Position numbers and translations under genes: made by a program. The notes under the pieces were generated by a model that saw nothing but the letters and a program-made list of their open reading frames with translations, was not told where the DNA came from and made no database searches. Positions 33,766 through 41,969 of a DNA stretch of 64,000 bases are shown here, one piece after another; the stretch's first letter is position 1, and each line of letters starts with the position of its first letter. Source of the DNA: Halodurantibacterium flavum (GTDB lineage: Bacteria > Pseudomonadota > Alphaproteobacteria > Rhodobacterales > Rhodobacteraceae); assembly GCF_042681825.1 (NCBI RefSeq), contig NZ_JBHUGH010000038.1, positions 62,001-126,000 on the forward strand. Reading direction: 5' to 3'.

Positions 33766-34157
33766 AGGCGCTATGGCAGTCCCGGGCGCAAGCCGAGGCC
33801 GCGGCCGACAAGCTGCGCAAGTTCGCGCAATCGCAACGGTTGATGATCCTGTCCCTTCTCCTCGAAGGGGAAAAGTCGGTGACGGAAATGGACGCGGCAA
33901 CCGGCATCGGGCAGCCAGCGCTCAGCCAGCAGCTCGCCGAGCTCCGCAAGGCTGAGCTGGTCACGACGCGTCGTCAGGCCAAGCAGGTCTATTACAGCCT
34001 TGCCGGCGAACCCGTTGTTTTGTGCGTGCGCAGCATCGAGGCGGTATTCGGCGCCGGCAATCCTGAACAAATGCTTCTCAAGATGACGCGGCCGGAAGCG
34101 AGTCAGAAACGAGAGCATGTGATCGAGGGCGCCGCCAACTTCGCGCGACTGCGTTGA
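33762..34157 (+). CDS. ArsR-family winged-helix regulator (BigR/SqrR-like lineage)
   Basis: The 131-residue protein has an ArsR fold: helix FAQSQRLMILSLLLEGEKSV, recognition helix QPALSQQLAELRKAEL and wing TTRRQAKQVYYSL. The first part strongly resembles BigR/SqrR persulfide sensors, but the sensor cysteine normally in RLMILC is serine (S31). The only cysteine is C88 (VVLCVRS), which is not at the usual second position. So either another signal is sensed or one thiol suffices. Overlap with the peroxiredoxin gene and the shared 16-mer point to control of that gene and of the DUF442 promoter. Confidence 0.85.
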   Translation: MKALWQSRAQAEAAADKLRKFAQSQRLMILSLLLEGEKSVTEMDAATGIGQPALSQQLAELRKAELVTTRRQAKQVYYSLAGEPVVLCVRSIEAVFGAGNPEQMLLKMTRPEASQKREHVIEGAANFARLR

Positions 34158-34310
34158 CGGATCATCGATCCTTGACCGGCTCTTAAGCTTGCGGGCTCAC
34201 CTGCTCGTCCTGGGTACGTCGGCTGGCGATCTTCGCGAAGATTGGAACCGAGTATCTCGCATCTTGTCGGTGACGAAGCTCTATTCGCAGGCCGCCCACG
34301 AAGCGGCACT

Positions 34311-36470
34311 CTAACCGCGCCTAACCAACGGCTCGTCGCAGAGTTCTGCGGACTGGGGCGCCGCTTTTGCCGGCACGGCGGACGTTCCTGATAGTTCTAA
34401 GCGCAAGCTGTTGAACGCGACCGACGACGAACTCGCGAGCATGGCGAGCGCCGCCAGGGAAGGAGACAGCGTGCCTGCAATTGCCAACGGAACGGCCAAC
34501 AGGTTGTAGACGATGGCGAGGCCCAGGTTTTGTCGGGTGATTGATACCGTGCGACGGGCAAGCGCGATCGCAGACACGAGCTGATCGATGCCGCCTTTGA
34601 CGATGACCACGTCCGCGGTTCGCGCAGCGGCGCTATGGGCACCGGCAACGGAAATGCCGCAATCGGCGGCGGCGAGCGCCGGAGCGTCGTTAACGCCATC
34701 CCCGACGAAGAGAACAGGAGCGGTTGCGGCTTTCACGAGCTCGACCTTGTCTGCCGGCGTGCAGCCGTAACGGACGCGGGGCGCGGGAATACCGAGAGCC
34801 TTCGCGACCCGCAACGTCGGACCGCCGCCGTCTCCGGACGCAATCCACATGTCGATACCCATCTCCCGGAACCGGTCGACGGTCCCGCGCGCTTGGCCGG
34901 TGGGAGCATCGGCGAGGCCGAGGGAGCCGATGACGACATCGTCGAGGCTCACGGCAAGCGAGGTCATGCCGTCGTCGCGATCGATTCCATAGACGCTGAT
35001 GCAACGACCGTCGCGATCCCTTGCCTCGGCGCTGCGTTCCCGCCGCGTCCCGCCCGCGCCTTCTTCACGGCCGTGTCGTGCGACGATCGCCCGCGCCAGA
35101 GGATGATCGATCCCGGTTTCGGCAATTGCAGCAAGCCGCAGCACATCGTCTTTGCTCCAGCCCTTGGCAGCAGCGACCTCAACCACTGAGGGGAGGCCTG
35201 TGGTCAGAGTACCCGTCTTGTCGAAGATGGCTGTTGCCGGCTGGGCGAGCGATTCAAAAGCGACAGGATCCCGGAGCCGCAGGCCGAGTCTCGCCGCGAT
35301 GCCGGCCGCGCGCGCCTGTGCAAGCGGCGCGGCGATCGACAAAGCGCACGGGCAGGCTGCGGCAAGCACCGTCAGCCCCCTCAGAATGGCGTCTGCTCCC
35401 GCGACCCCTGCGAGCGGCAGCGTGACCGCAGTGAGCAGCGCCAATCCCGGGATTCCCCAGCTCAGCACGCCGGCGAGACGGTCGGCGCGTGAGGCGAGCG
35501 TGCCGCGCCGGGCAAGCTCCAGCATGATCGCGCCGCCCATACGATCAAGGTCGCGATCTCCATGGGCACGGTCGACCGAAACGATGAGGCGCCTTTCGAG
35601 ATTGATCGCGCCCGCCTCGACGCGTTGCCCGGCGCCGACCGGAAGCGGATGGCTTTCACCTGTCAGGACCGCGCGGTTGATGAGGCTCCGGCCCTCCTGG
35701 ATGATCCCGTCGACACTGATCGCCGCGCCGGCGTCGATGACGACCCGATCGCCGATCTCGACCTCACTGCATGGGACAACTTTGTTCCCCGAAGCGGTGC
35801 GTCTTACGGCCGTCTCCACGGAAGCCTCTTCGAGAGCCTTCAACGCATCGATTGCGCTGCGCCTGGTGATCAGATCGACGAGACGCCCGAGAAGGAGAAG
35901 CGTGATCAGCATTGTCGCGGTGTCGAAATAGACATGCGATGATCCGGACGCGAGTGACACCAGAGAGAGAGCAAATGCGCCGCCGGCGCCCAAGGCGATC
36001 AGCAGATCCATGGTGGGCGTACGCAGTCGGACTGATCGGAAGGCCATCCAGAAGATGCCAGCTCCCGCCCAGAGCAGGACCGGCAGCGCCAGGACGCCGG
36101 AGGCGAGCGCGATCCACCAGGCGACTGTCGCATCGATGTCGGAGACGTAGAGTACGACGGCGAGCGCCATCGACCACATCCCTGCCATCACGGCGACGGC
36201 AAGGCGAAGGCTCAGCCGGCGAATATCTCCAGAAAGCATTGCCGATAGTTCGTCGGGCTGATGCCGGTCGACCAGGGCATACCCGGCGCTCGAGACGACG
36301 GACGCGATCTTGGCGATCGATGTCCTCGCCTCGTCCCAATCGACCAGCATGGATGCGGTCAGATGGTGGACGCCGACGCTGTTGACGCCTTCGAGTTGGC
36401 TGAGACGCTTTTCCAGCCCGCGCGCGCAGCCGCCGCATGCCATGCCCTCGACCGCGACGAGCCGGCGCAT
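34311..36470 (-). CDS. Copper-type P1B-ATPase (CopA/FixI/CcoI-like)
   Basis: The 719-residue P-type ATPase has one N-terminal HMA domain (GMACGGC, C12 and C15), eight expected membrane helices, the CPC ion site (AACPCALSIA), the actuator TGES, the phosphorylation motif DKTGTLT, an HP motif (IDHPLARA) and VGDGVNDAPAL. It exports Cu+ to the periplasm; next to ccoNO the most likely role is copper delivery for the binuclear centre, as for FixI/CcoI. It starts 5 bp after the end of the TsdA-like gene and ends the operon; no FixG or FixH gene accompanies it. The 150 bp after it show no gene. Confidence 0.9.
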   Translation of the reverse strand: MRRLVAVEGMACGGCARGLEKRLSQLEGVNSVGVHHLTASMLVDWDEARTSIAKIASVVSSAGYALVDRHQPDELSAMLSGDIRRLSLRLAVAVMAGMWSMALAVVLYVSDIDATVAWWIALASGVLALPVLLWAGAGIFWMAFRSVRLRTPTMDLLIALGAGGAFALSLVSLASGSSHVYFDTATMLITLLLLGRLVDLITRRSAIDALKALEEASVETAVRRTASGNKVVPCSEVEIGDRVVIDAGAAISVDGIIQEGRSLINRAVLTGESHPLPVGAGQRVEAGAINLERRLIVSVDRAHGDRDLDRMGGAIMLELARRGTLASRADRLAGVLSWGIPGLALLTAVTLPLAGVAGADAILRGLTVLAAACPCALSIAAPLAQARAAGIAARLGLRLRDPVAFESLAQPATAIFDKTGTLTTGLPSVVEVAAAKGWSKDDVLRLAAIAETGIDHPLARAIVARHGREEGAGGTRRERSAEARDRDGRCISVYGIDRDDGMTSLAVSLDDVVIGSLGLADAPTGQARGTVDRFREMGIDMWIASGDGGGPTLRVAKALGIPAPRVRYGCTPADKVELVKAATAPVLFVGDGVNDAPALAAADCGISVAGAHSAAARTADVVIVKGGIDQLVSAIALARRTVSITRQNLGLAIVYNLLAVPLAIAGTLSPSLAALAMLASSSSVAFNSLRLELSGTSAVPAKAAPQSAELCDEPLVRRG

Positions 36471-36475
36471 GGCGG

Positions 36476-37510
36476 TCAGTCCACGGCGCCGACCGGCCGC
36501 ACCGGATCGGGGGTGCCGACGCCCAGAAGCACGCCGTTGACGACCTGTCCGTAATAGATCTCATCGCCATCGTGGTAGAGTCGGCGCGTTTCCTCGATCG
36601 TGCGCCCCTGCTGTCTCGCATCCTTCGGACGCTCGAAGCTGTTGATATAGGCGGCGACGTCCCACGCCTCCTGATCGGTCAGCCGGCCGGGCTGGGACAA
36701 TGGCATGTTGTGCTTGATGAAGGCCGCAGCCGTGTCGATGCGGGCCATGCCGGCACCCCAATTGTAGGAATTCGGACCCCAGAGCGGCGGAAAGACATAG
36801 CGATCGTTGATGTCCATCTGGCCCTGACCCTCGGCACCGTGGCAGACGGCGCAGTTGGCCGCGAACACTTGGGCGCCGCGCTCGGGAGAGTAGCCGAGCT
36901 CGGTCCTGGCCACTCTGCCAAATCCGGCGCCGCTCATCAGCTCGTTGTTGGGGGCGCCGCTGGCAAGCCAGTAGAAGTAGCTTTGAAGATCGCGATAGAT
37001 GTCATCGCCATGCGGCGGAGGCCCACCGGCAACCGAGTGTTGGGCGTTCATGGAGAAGGTGAAGCACCCTTGCACGCGATCTTCCATCGTGTTGATCTGG
37101 TTGTTCTTCGACCGGTAGCGGGGATACTGGCCCCAGGCAGCCCACATCGGGGCGGAGAATGGCTGGCGGCCGGCGCCGAGATGGCAGTTCGAACAGGACA
37201 GGCCGTTGCCCACATATTGGGATGCATTGGTCGAGGTGTTCATGAAGATCGCCTGCCCCCGACGGATGGCGGCGCCGAACTCGTCGTCGGGAATCTGGTC
37301 GTCGGCCGGAGGCTGGAAGAAGCCAGCCGTGGCAGGCCCGGCGACTTGCTGCGACGTTTGTCGTCCTGGGATGATGCCGCTTTCGTAGGCGAGCGCTCCC
37401 AGGGCGGCGGCGATGATGCCAGCGCCGGCTGCGTGGATCCACCATCGTGCAATCCGCCCTCTCTGAGGATCGGCTGGTTTGGCGGCAAGGCTCTCCGCAG
37501 GCTCTGTCAT
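36476..37510 (-). CDS. TsdA-like diheme cytochrome c, copy 1
   Basis: The 344-residue protein has an N-terminal membrane anchor (about residues 18-40), then a TsdA-type first heme (NGLSCSNCH) and the distal-ligand cysteine region QGCFTFSMN. A second heme site (CAVCHGAEGQG) follows, with FPPLWG, NYNWGAGMAR-like sequence and HNMPLSQPG. The heme 1 Cys ligand within GCF is the hallmark of thiosulfate dehydrogenases (thiosulfate to tetrathionate). Activity is inferred from family only. Both overlaps (ATGA with the triheme gene; 5 bp from the P-ATPase) put it in the cbb3 operon. The open frame to 37672 is not homologous. Confidence 0.82.
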   Translation of the reverse strand: MTEPAESLAAKPADPQRGRIARWWIHAAGAGIIAAALGALAYESGIIPGRQTSQQVAGPATAGFFQPPADDQIPDDEFGAAIRRGQAIFMNTSTNASQYVGNGLSCSNCHLGAGRQPFSAPMWAAWGQYPRYRSKNNQINTMEDRVQGCFTFSMNAQHSVAGGPPPHGDDIYRDLQSYFYWLASGAPNNELMSGAGFGRVARTELGYSPERGAQVFAANCAVCHGAEGQGQMDINDRYVFPPLWGPNSYNWGAGMARIDTAAAFIKHNMPLSQPGRLTDQEAWDVAAYINSFERPKDARQQGRTIEETRRLYHDGDEIYYGQVVNGVLLGVGTPDPVRPVGAVD

Positions 37511-38754
37511 GGATGTTCTCCGATTTCCGCGATCTGGGTGTCGTCTCCTGCTGGCACTGGAGGGAGGGAGGCGAGGTAGTCGGCCACGGCCCTTCGATCG
37601 GCGTCGCTGAGTTCGCGTGAGATCCGCCCCATCAGATCGAGCGGAGAATTGTTGCGACGGCCCCCGGCCCATGCCGCAAGCTGGCTCGCGGTGTAGGCGG
37701 CATGCTGGGCGGCGATCGGCGGGAATTCGGGTGCGACGCCGAAGCCGGAGGGCCCATGACAGGAGAAGCAGGCCGGGACGTTGCGGCTCCAGTCGCCATG
37801 AAGCGCGAGAGCCTCGCCGCGCGCGAGGCTCCCGCCGAGATCGGGCCGGGCGTTCGATGGCACGCGTAGCGCGGCGTAATAGTCGCCGAGCTGGCGCTTT
37901 TCCTCATCGGACAGCGAGGCCACGATCAACCGCATGGATTCGTTGAGGCGACGGCCCGCCGCGAAGTCGCCGAGCTGCTTGACGATGTAATCGGCGGAAA
38001 GGCCGGCGAGGCGCGGGGTATTCTCCTTGCCCTGGCCGAGATCGCCGTGACAGCTTGCGCAAGCCCATTGCTCGCCGCGGCCGGTGAAGACCAGCGCGGA
38101 CACTTCCGGGGTGAGCGACACGGCGGTCGCAGGGACGAAGGCCGGCTGATGGCCCAGATCGAGGTCGGTGGACGACGCAATCTCGGCCCCGCCCTTGAAG
38201 CTGCCGCTGCCGGCGACACGATCGCGCAGCATGGCCACATCCGGAGCGTTGAGACTGTCGGACGACGTGCCGAAGCGACGTGCGACATAGGTTGCGAGCT
38301 CGCCGATTTCGACATCCGCGAGCACACTGGAGAAGCTCGGCATGTGCCCGTTGAAGACATGGTCGCCAACACGGATCGGTCCATCAATGCCGCGCAGCAG
38401 GATCGTTGCGACAAGCTCCGGCCCGTGAGCGACGAAGGCAGAGCCGGCAAGCGGAGGGATGGCGCCGCGCACGCCCAAGCCGTCCGGCTGATGACATGTC
38501 GAGCACCGGGCGAGGAAGAGCGGCGCGCCGGGTTCAGTCGCCACGCCGGTTTCCGTATGGCTTCGAGCGACGCGCTCCGCCTGAGCGCCAACAACGTCCT
38601 CTCGCGTCTCGAACAGCGTGGCAACGCCCCAGAGACCGAGTCCGACGGCGAACGCGATCAGCGGCCATGGCATCTTGCCGTGCAGTTCGTAGGGCTCGAA
38701 GGTTTCGTCGATGCGAGAAGAGCGCTCCGCTTCCTGCTTTTTGTCAGCGGTCAT
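37507..38754 (-). CDS. Membrane-anchored triheme cytochrome c in the CcoP position
   Basis: The 415-residue protein begins with a cytosolic stretch and one membrane helix (MPWPLIAFAVGLGLWGVATL, about residues 29-48), an N terminus reminiscent of CcoP. It has three c-type heme motifs: CSTCHQPDG, CASCHGDLG and CFSCHGPSG. True CcoP has two hemes and about 300 residues, so this is either an enlarged CcoP substitute or a separate electron carrier. Four-base overlaps tie it to ccoO upstream and to the TsdA-like gene downstream. It would feed electrons to CcoN/CcoO from the periplasm. Confidence 0.8.
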   Translation of the reverse strand: MTADKKQEAERSSRIDETFEPYELHGKMPWPLIAFAVGLGLWGVATLFETREDVVGAQAERVARSHTETGVATEPGAPLFLARCSTCHQPDGLGVRGAIPPLAGSAFVAHGPELVATILLRGIDGPIRVGDHVFNGHMPSFSSVLADVEIGELATYVARRFGTSSDSLNAPDVAMLRDRVAGSGSFKGGAEIASSTDLDLGHQPAFVPATAVSLTPEVSALVFTGRGEQWACASCHGDLGQGKENTPRLAGLSADYIVKQLGDFAAGRRLNESMRLIVASLSDEEKRQLGDYYAALRVPSNARPDLGGSLARGEALALHGDWSRNVPACFSCHGPSGFGVAPEFPPIAAQHAAYTASQLAAWAGGRRNNSPLDLMGRISRELSDADRRAVADYLASLPPVPAGDDTQIAEIGEHP

Positions 38755-39371
38755 GGCGTGCCCTCCGGACGGCGGTAGCCATCGTCGCGAATGGCGTCGG
38801 CGGGCGCCGGATAGGTACGGTCGAGGGACAGCAGGTAGGCGGTGAGATCAAGCGCGTCCTGCTTGGCGACGATAACGCCTGCTTCGGGCCCAAAGCCGGA
38901 AGGCATGGAGACGACAACGTCGCCGGGATCGGGGGCACCCTTGACCTCGAAGAGGAAAGGATAGGCCGGCATGATGCTCCAGTCGAAGATGGCGCGCGGC
39001 TGATAGAGATGGGCCAGGTGCCAGTCCCGTGACGGCAGTCTTGCGCCGACGTTCAGGAGATCGGGTCCGGTGCGCATTGTCCCGAGCTGATGGGGCGCAT
39101 CGTAGGTGTAATCCGCGGCAATGGCCGGACGTCCCCAGCCCCGTGCGCCGTCGGGCGCCTGGTCGGGCGATCGCGGTTGCTGGCTGTGACAGTAGACGCA
39201 GCCGAGCGACACGTAGACCTGGCGGCCGCGCAATTGCTGCTCGGTATAGGGCTCCAGACCAGGCGGAGCGTCGTGACGGCCGATCTGGATGCCCGGCGCG
39301 ATGACAAGCAGCAAGGTTGCGAAAGCCAGGATGCCGAGCGCGATGATCGAAAGGGGAAGATAGCGGTTCAT
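38751..39371 (-). CDS. ccoO: cbb3-type oxidase subunit II (CcoO-like) monoheme cytochrome
   Basis: The 206-residue protein has one N-terminal helix (about residues 5-25) and the CcoO-type region YTEQQLRGRQVYVSLGCVYC followed by HSQ. The expected methionine ligand lies in IMPAYPFL. The RTGPDLLNVGARLPSRDWH segment is diagnostic of CcoO/FixO. It is shorter than standard CcoO (about 240). The start overlaps the stop of ccoSN and its stop overlaps the triheme gene, each by four bases. It relays electrons to the heme-copper centre of CcoN. Confidence 0.88.
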   Translation of the reverse strand: MNRYLPLSIIALGILAFATLLLVIAPGIQIGRHDAPPGLEPYTEQQLRGRQVYVSLGCVYCHSQQPRSPDQAPDGARGWGRPAIAADYTYDAPHQLGTMRTGPDLLNVGARLPSRDWHLAHLYQPRAIFDWSIMPAYPFLFEVKGAPDPGDVVVSMPSGFGPEAGVIVAKQDALDLTAYLLSLDRTYPAPADAIRDDGYRRPEGTP

Positions 39372-40939
39372 TCGGCGGGCACCACGCGTGCGGCCGCCGA
39401 TGCCCGGCGCGGAATGAGGATGGCGGCGACATTGACGGCGAAGAGGATGTGGCCAAGCGTCATAAGGCTGCCGCCGAGACTGCGCGCCTCGAGATAAGGG
39501 ATCGTGAGGATGACGCTGTCAGAGAACGGGCGTGTCGCATCGAGCATGGCGAGGCCCTGCAGCACGCCGCCGATCGAAAGCCCGAAGAAGTAGATCGCGA
39601 AGCCGACGACGATCAGCCAGAAATGCGCGTTGATCAGAGCCGGCCACAGGAAGGCCCGGCCGGTCATGCGCGGCAGCATGTGATAGGCCGCGCCGAACAT
39701 GACGATCGTCACGAAGGCGTAGGCTCCGAGATGGGCGTGCCCGACCGTATAGTGCGTGAAATGCGTGACCGTGTTGACCGAGCGCAGCGCCTCGATCGAA
39801 CCCTGGAACGAGGCCAGCGTATACATGACGGCGCCGAAGGATATGAAACGCAACGGCAGCGATTCTTTCAGGGCCCAGAGATTGCGGGCGACCGTGACAT
39901 GCTGGTTGATGGCCACCGCGATCACCGGGATGAACATCATCACCGAATGAACGATGGAGAGCGTCACGACCCAGGTCGGCACCGGTCCGCCGATCAGATG
40001 ATGGATGCCCACCTGGCTGTAGAAGAGTGCGAGGCCCCAGAATCCAAGCAGTGAGACGGAATAGGAATAGATCGGTTTGCCGATGATTTTCGGAATGAAG
40101 TAGTAGGCTGTTCCCACGCCGAGCGGCGTCAGCCAGAGGCCCAGCACATTGTGAGCGAACCACCAGTTCACCGTGGCCTCTTCGACGCCCGAATGGATGG
40201 GCAGGTTTGCAATGACGAAGAGACAGGGGAACCAGAGGATTCCCGCGAGGAAGTACCAGCCGCTCACATAGATGTGGTGGACCTCCCGGGCGAGCGTCGT
40301 CTTCACCAGCGGGATGACGAAGAAGACGCCGGCCAGCGCCAGCAGCATGTCGAGCTGCCAGGGAATTTCCAGCCACTCCTCGCCATCCGTCCAGCCGTTG
40401 GCGATCGCGACGGCTCCCAGCGCCACGGCGATGTTCCAGAGGACCGCTCCGATGATCGGCATCCGGGGCGCGCGCAGCGGCGTGTGGAAGATGCGCGGCA
40501 AAATCCAGATCATCGCGGCGATGCCGGCCTGCGACAGCCACCCGTAGATGACAAGGTTGAGGTGTAGCGTGCGGACGCGGCCGAAGGTGAGCGGTGCGTA
40601 GGCGGAAAGCCAGTCCGGCCAATGCAGCTTCAGCGAGGCGATGAGGCCGAAGGCCGAACCGACGAGCAGCCATAGGGTGGCCGCGACGAGAAGGACGGCC
40701 GCCGGCCTCATGGAGATGTGGTCGATGCCGGTGGTGACGGTGTCGAAGTAATGTCGCCTGGCGGGTGATTGCTCGGCGTCGGGGCTGTCGAGGTGGTTCT
40801 CGTCGCCCGCGGCGAAGATCACCTTGGCGTCTTGCTGGTCGAGCTTGATCTGCTTGTTGCTGATCGCCCAGATCAGGAACGCGAGCGCGAGCAGCGACAC
40901 GGCGAAGCTCAACGCCAACAACAGTCCCATCGTCACCAT
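39368..40939 (-). CDS. ccoN: CcoS-CcoN fusion: cbb3-type oxidase catalytic subunit
   Basis: This 523-residue protein is CcoN with an extra N-terminal segment. Residues 1-45 (SFAVSLLALAFLIWAISNKQ, then IKLDQQDAKVIF) match the small maturation protein CcoS, and the heme-copper oxidase domain starts near residue 65. In the oxidase part, low-spin heme and CuB/high-spin ligands are visible: VRTLHLNLVIYGW, NWWFAHNVLGLW, SQVGIHHLIGG and HFTHYTVGHAHLGAY. GTAYYFIP supplies the tyrosine region. It reduces O2 to water and pumps protons at low oxygen. A CTTAAG repeat box lies 71 bp upstream, in the 118-bp gap after the second TsdA-like gene. Confidence 0.88.
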   Translation of the reverse strand: MVTMGLLLALSFAVSLLALAFLIWAISNKQIKLDQQDAKVIFAAGDENHLDSPDAEQSPARRHYFDTVTTGIDHISMRPAAVLLVAATLWLLVGSAFGLIASLKLHWPDWLSAYAPLTFGRVRTLHLNLVIYGWLSQAGIAAMIWILPRIFHTPLRAPRMPIIGAVLWNIAVALGAVAIANGWTDGEEWLEIPWQLDMLLALAGVFFVIPLVKTTLAREVHHIYVSGWYFLAGILWFPCLFVIANLPIHSGVEEATVNWWFAHNVLGLWLTPLGVGTAYYFIPKIIGKPIYSYSVSLLGFWGLALFYSQVGIHHLIGGPVPTWVVTLSIVHSVMMFIPVIAVAINQHVTVARNLWALKESLPLRFISFGAVMYTLASFQGSIEALRSVNTVTHFTHYTVGHAHLGAYAFVTIVMFGAAYHMLPRMTGRAFLWPALINAHFWLIVVGFAIYFFGLSIGGVLQGLAMLDATRPFSDSVILTIPYLEARSLGGSLMTLGHILFAVNVAAILIPRRASAAARVVPAE

Positions 40940-41009
40940 GCGCTAACCCCTCCCCCTTTGCGGCCTGGCTCTTGCGGCAGGCGCATGGGGTCAGCGCTCG
41001 GAAACCAAG

Positions 41010-41026
41010 CTTAAGGCAACCTTAAG
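41010..41026. promoter_or_regulatory. PmrA/QseB-type direct repeat CTTAAG-N5-CTTAAG (ccoSN promoter)
   Basis: Perfect hexamers at 41010-41015 and 41021-41026 with spacer GCAAC, 71 bp upstream of ccoSN. The 11-bp periodicity and the CTTAA core match the known PmrA/QseB box. It implies an internal promoter for ccoSN-ccoO and downstream genes. Confidence 0.65.
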
Positions 41027-41057
41027 AAACCAGGTTCAGCCTTGAAAAAGACATGTT

Positions 41058-41969
41058 CTAATAACGCGCGTCCTTCGGCTTGTTGCCTGTGGGCCAGTCG
41101 TGCACTTTTCCGGCGAAATCGGGACGGGGCATGTGGGTGAAGTATTCCGAAACATCGACGGCATCCTGATCGGAGAGGACGCCGCCCGTTCCGAGCGGTG
41201 GTATCAGGTTCATGGCCGGCGGCATCGCATATTTGACGAACTGCGCCGCCTTGTAAGTTCTCGCCATGCCGGCGCCGATATTGAACGATTCGTCACCCCA
41301 GAGCGGCGGGAAGATATAGTTGCCGGACTGGTCTTTCATGCCCTGCCCATTGGCGCCATGGCATGAGGCGCACTGGGCGGCGTAGATCGCCTGGCCTCTC
41401 TCGGGATCCGGTATCAGGGTGTCGTCGATCGGCCCGGCGTTGCGGACCGCAACCCTGGCGCCTTTGGCCACGTCCTGCCGCAACCAGTCCATATAGGCGA
41501 CCATTGCCTGCATTTCGGAGCTGTCCTCTGCGAGAGGCTTGCCGTTCATCGATCGCTGGAAGCAGCCGTTGATGCGCGTGACGAGATCGACCGCGCGCCC
41601 GGCGCGGGGCATGACGGCGGGATAGAAATTGCTTGTATTGATGTAGGTGTTGGCGTCGGAGAGCTTGCCTTGAGCCATGTGGCAGGAGTTGCAGTTGAGC
41701 CCGTTGCCGACATTGATGGGAAGCAGGCGCGCGGTTTCGTTCAGCAGCCGCTTGCCAAGCATGATGGCAACCGCATTCGGCTCTTGCGCGATCGAACTGT
41801 CCGGCGGAATGCGATAGTCGCCGATGCGGGCGCCGGTAGCGTCCAGGATCGCGATTGCGTCGTTAACCGGGGCATCCAGCGTGCGCTGGTGCGTTAGCGC
41901 AAATATGCCGGCCGCTGCGGTGATCGCCACGATCGCGATCCCGGTCAAGATGAGGGAGCGGTTGGTCAT
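41058..41969 (-). CDS. TsdA-like diheme cytochrome c, copy 2
   Basis: The 303-residue protein has an N-terminal signal/anchor (residues 7-26), first heme NGLNCNSCH, the ligand cysteine in RINGCFQRSMNG, and second heme CASCHGANGQG followed by YIFPPLWG and FNIGAGMAR. The KYAMPP segment supplies the second heme's Lys/Met ligands. It is closer to canonical TsdA in size than copy 1. Thiosulfate-to-tetrathionate oxidation or the reverse is expected from the family; other sulfur or thiol donors are possible. Its start overlaps the stop of the triheme cytochrome gene upstream by four bases. Confidence 0.85.
   Translation of the reverse strand: MTNRSLILTGIAIVAITAAAGIFALTHQRTLDAPVNDAIAILDATGARIGDYRIPPDSSIAQEPNAVAIMLGKRLLNETARLLPINVGNGLNCNSCHMAQGKLSDANTYINTSNFYPAVMPRAGRAVDLVTRINGCFQRSMNGKPLAEDSSEMQAMVAYMDWLRQDVAKGARVAVRNAGPIDDTLIPDPERGQAIYAAQCASCHGANGQGMKDQSGNYIFPPLWGDESFNIGAGMARTYKAAQFVKYAMPPAMNLIPPLGTGGVLSDQDAVDVSEYFTHMPRPDFAGKVHDWPTGNKPKDARY

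Noticed and set aside
34180..34185. Single CTTAAG between the arsR and P-ATPase genes
   Set aside because: No second hexamer at the 11-bp spacing and the site lies between two convergent stops, not at a promoter.
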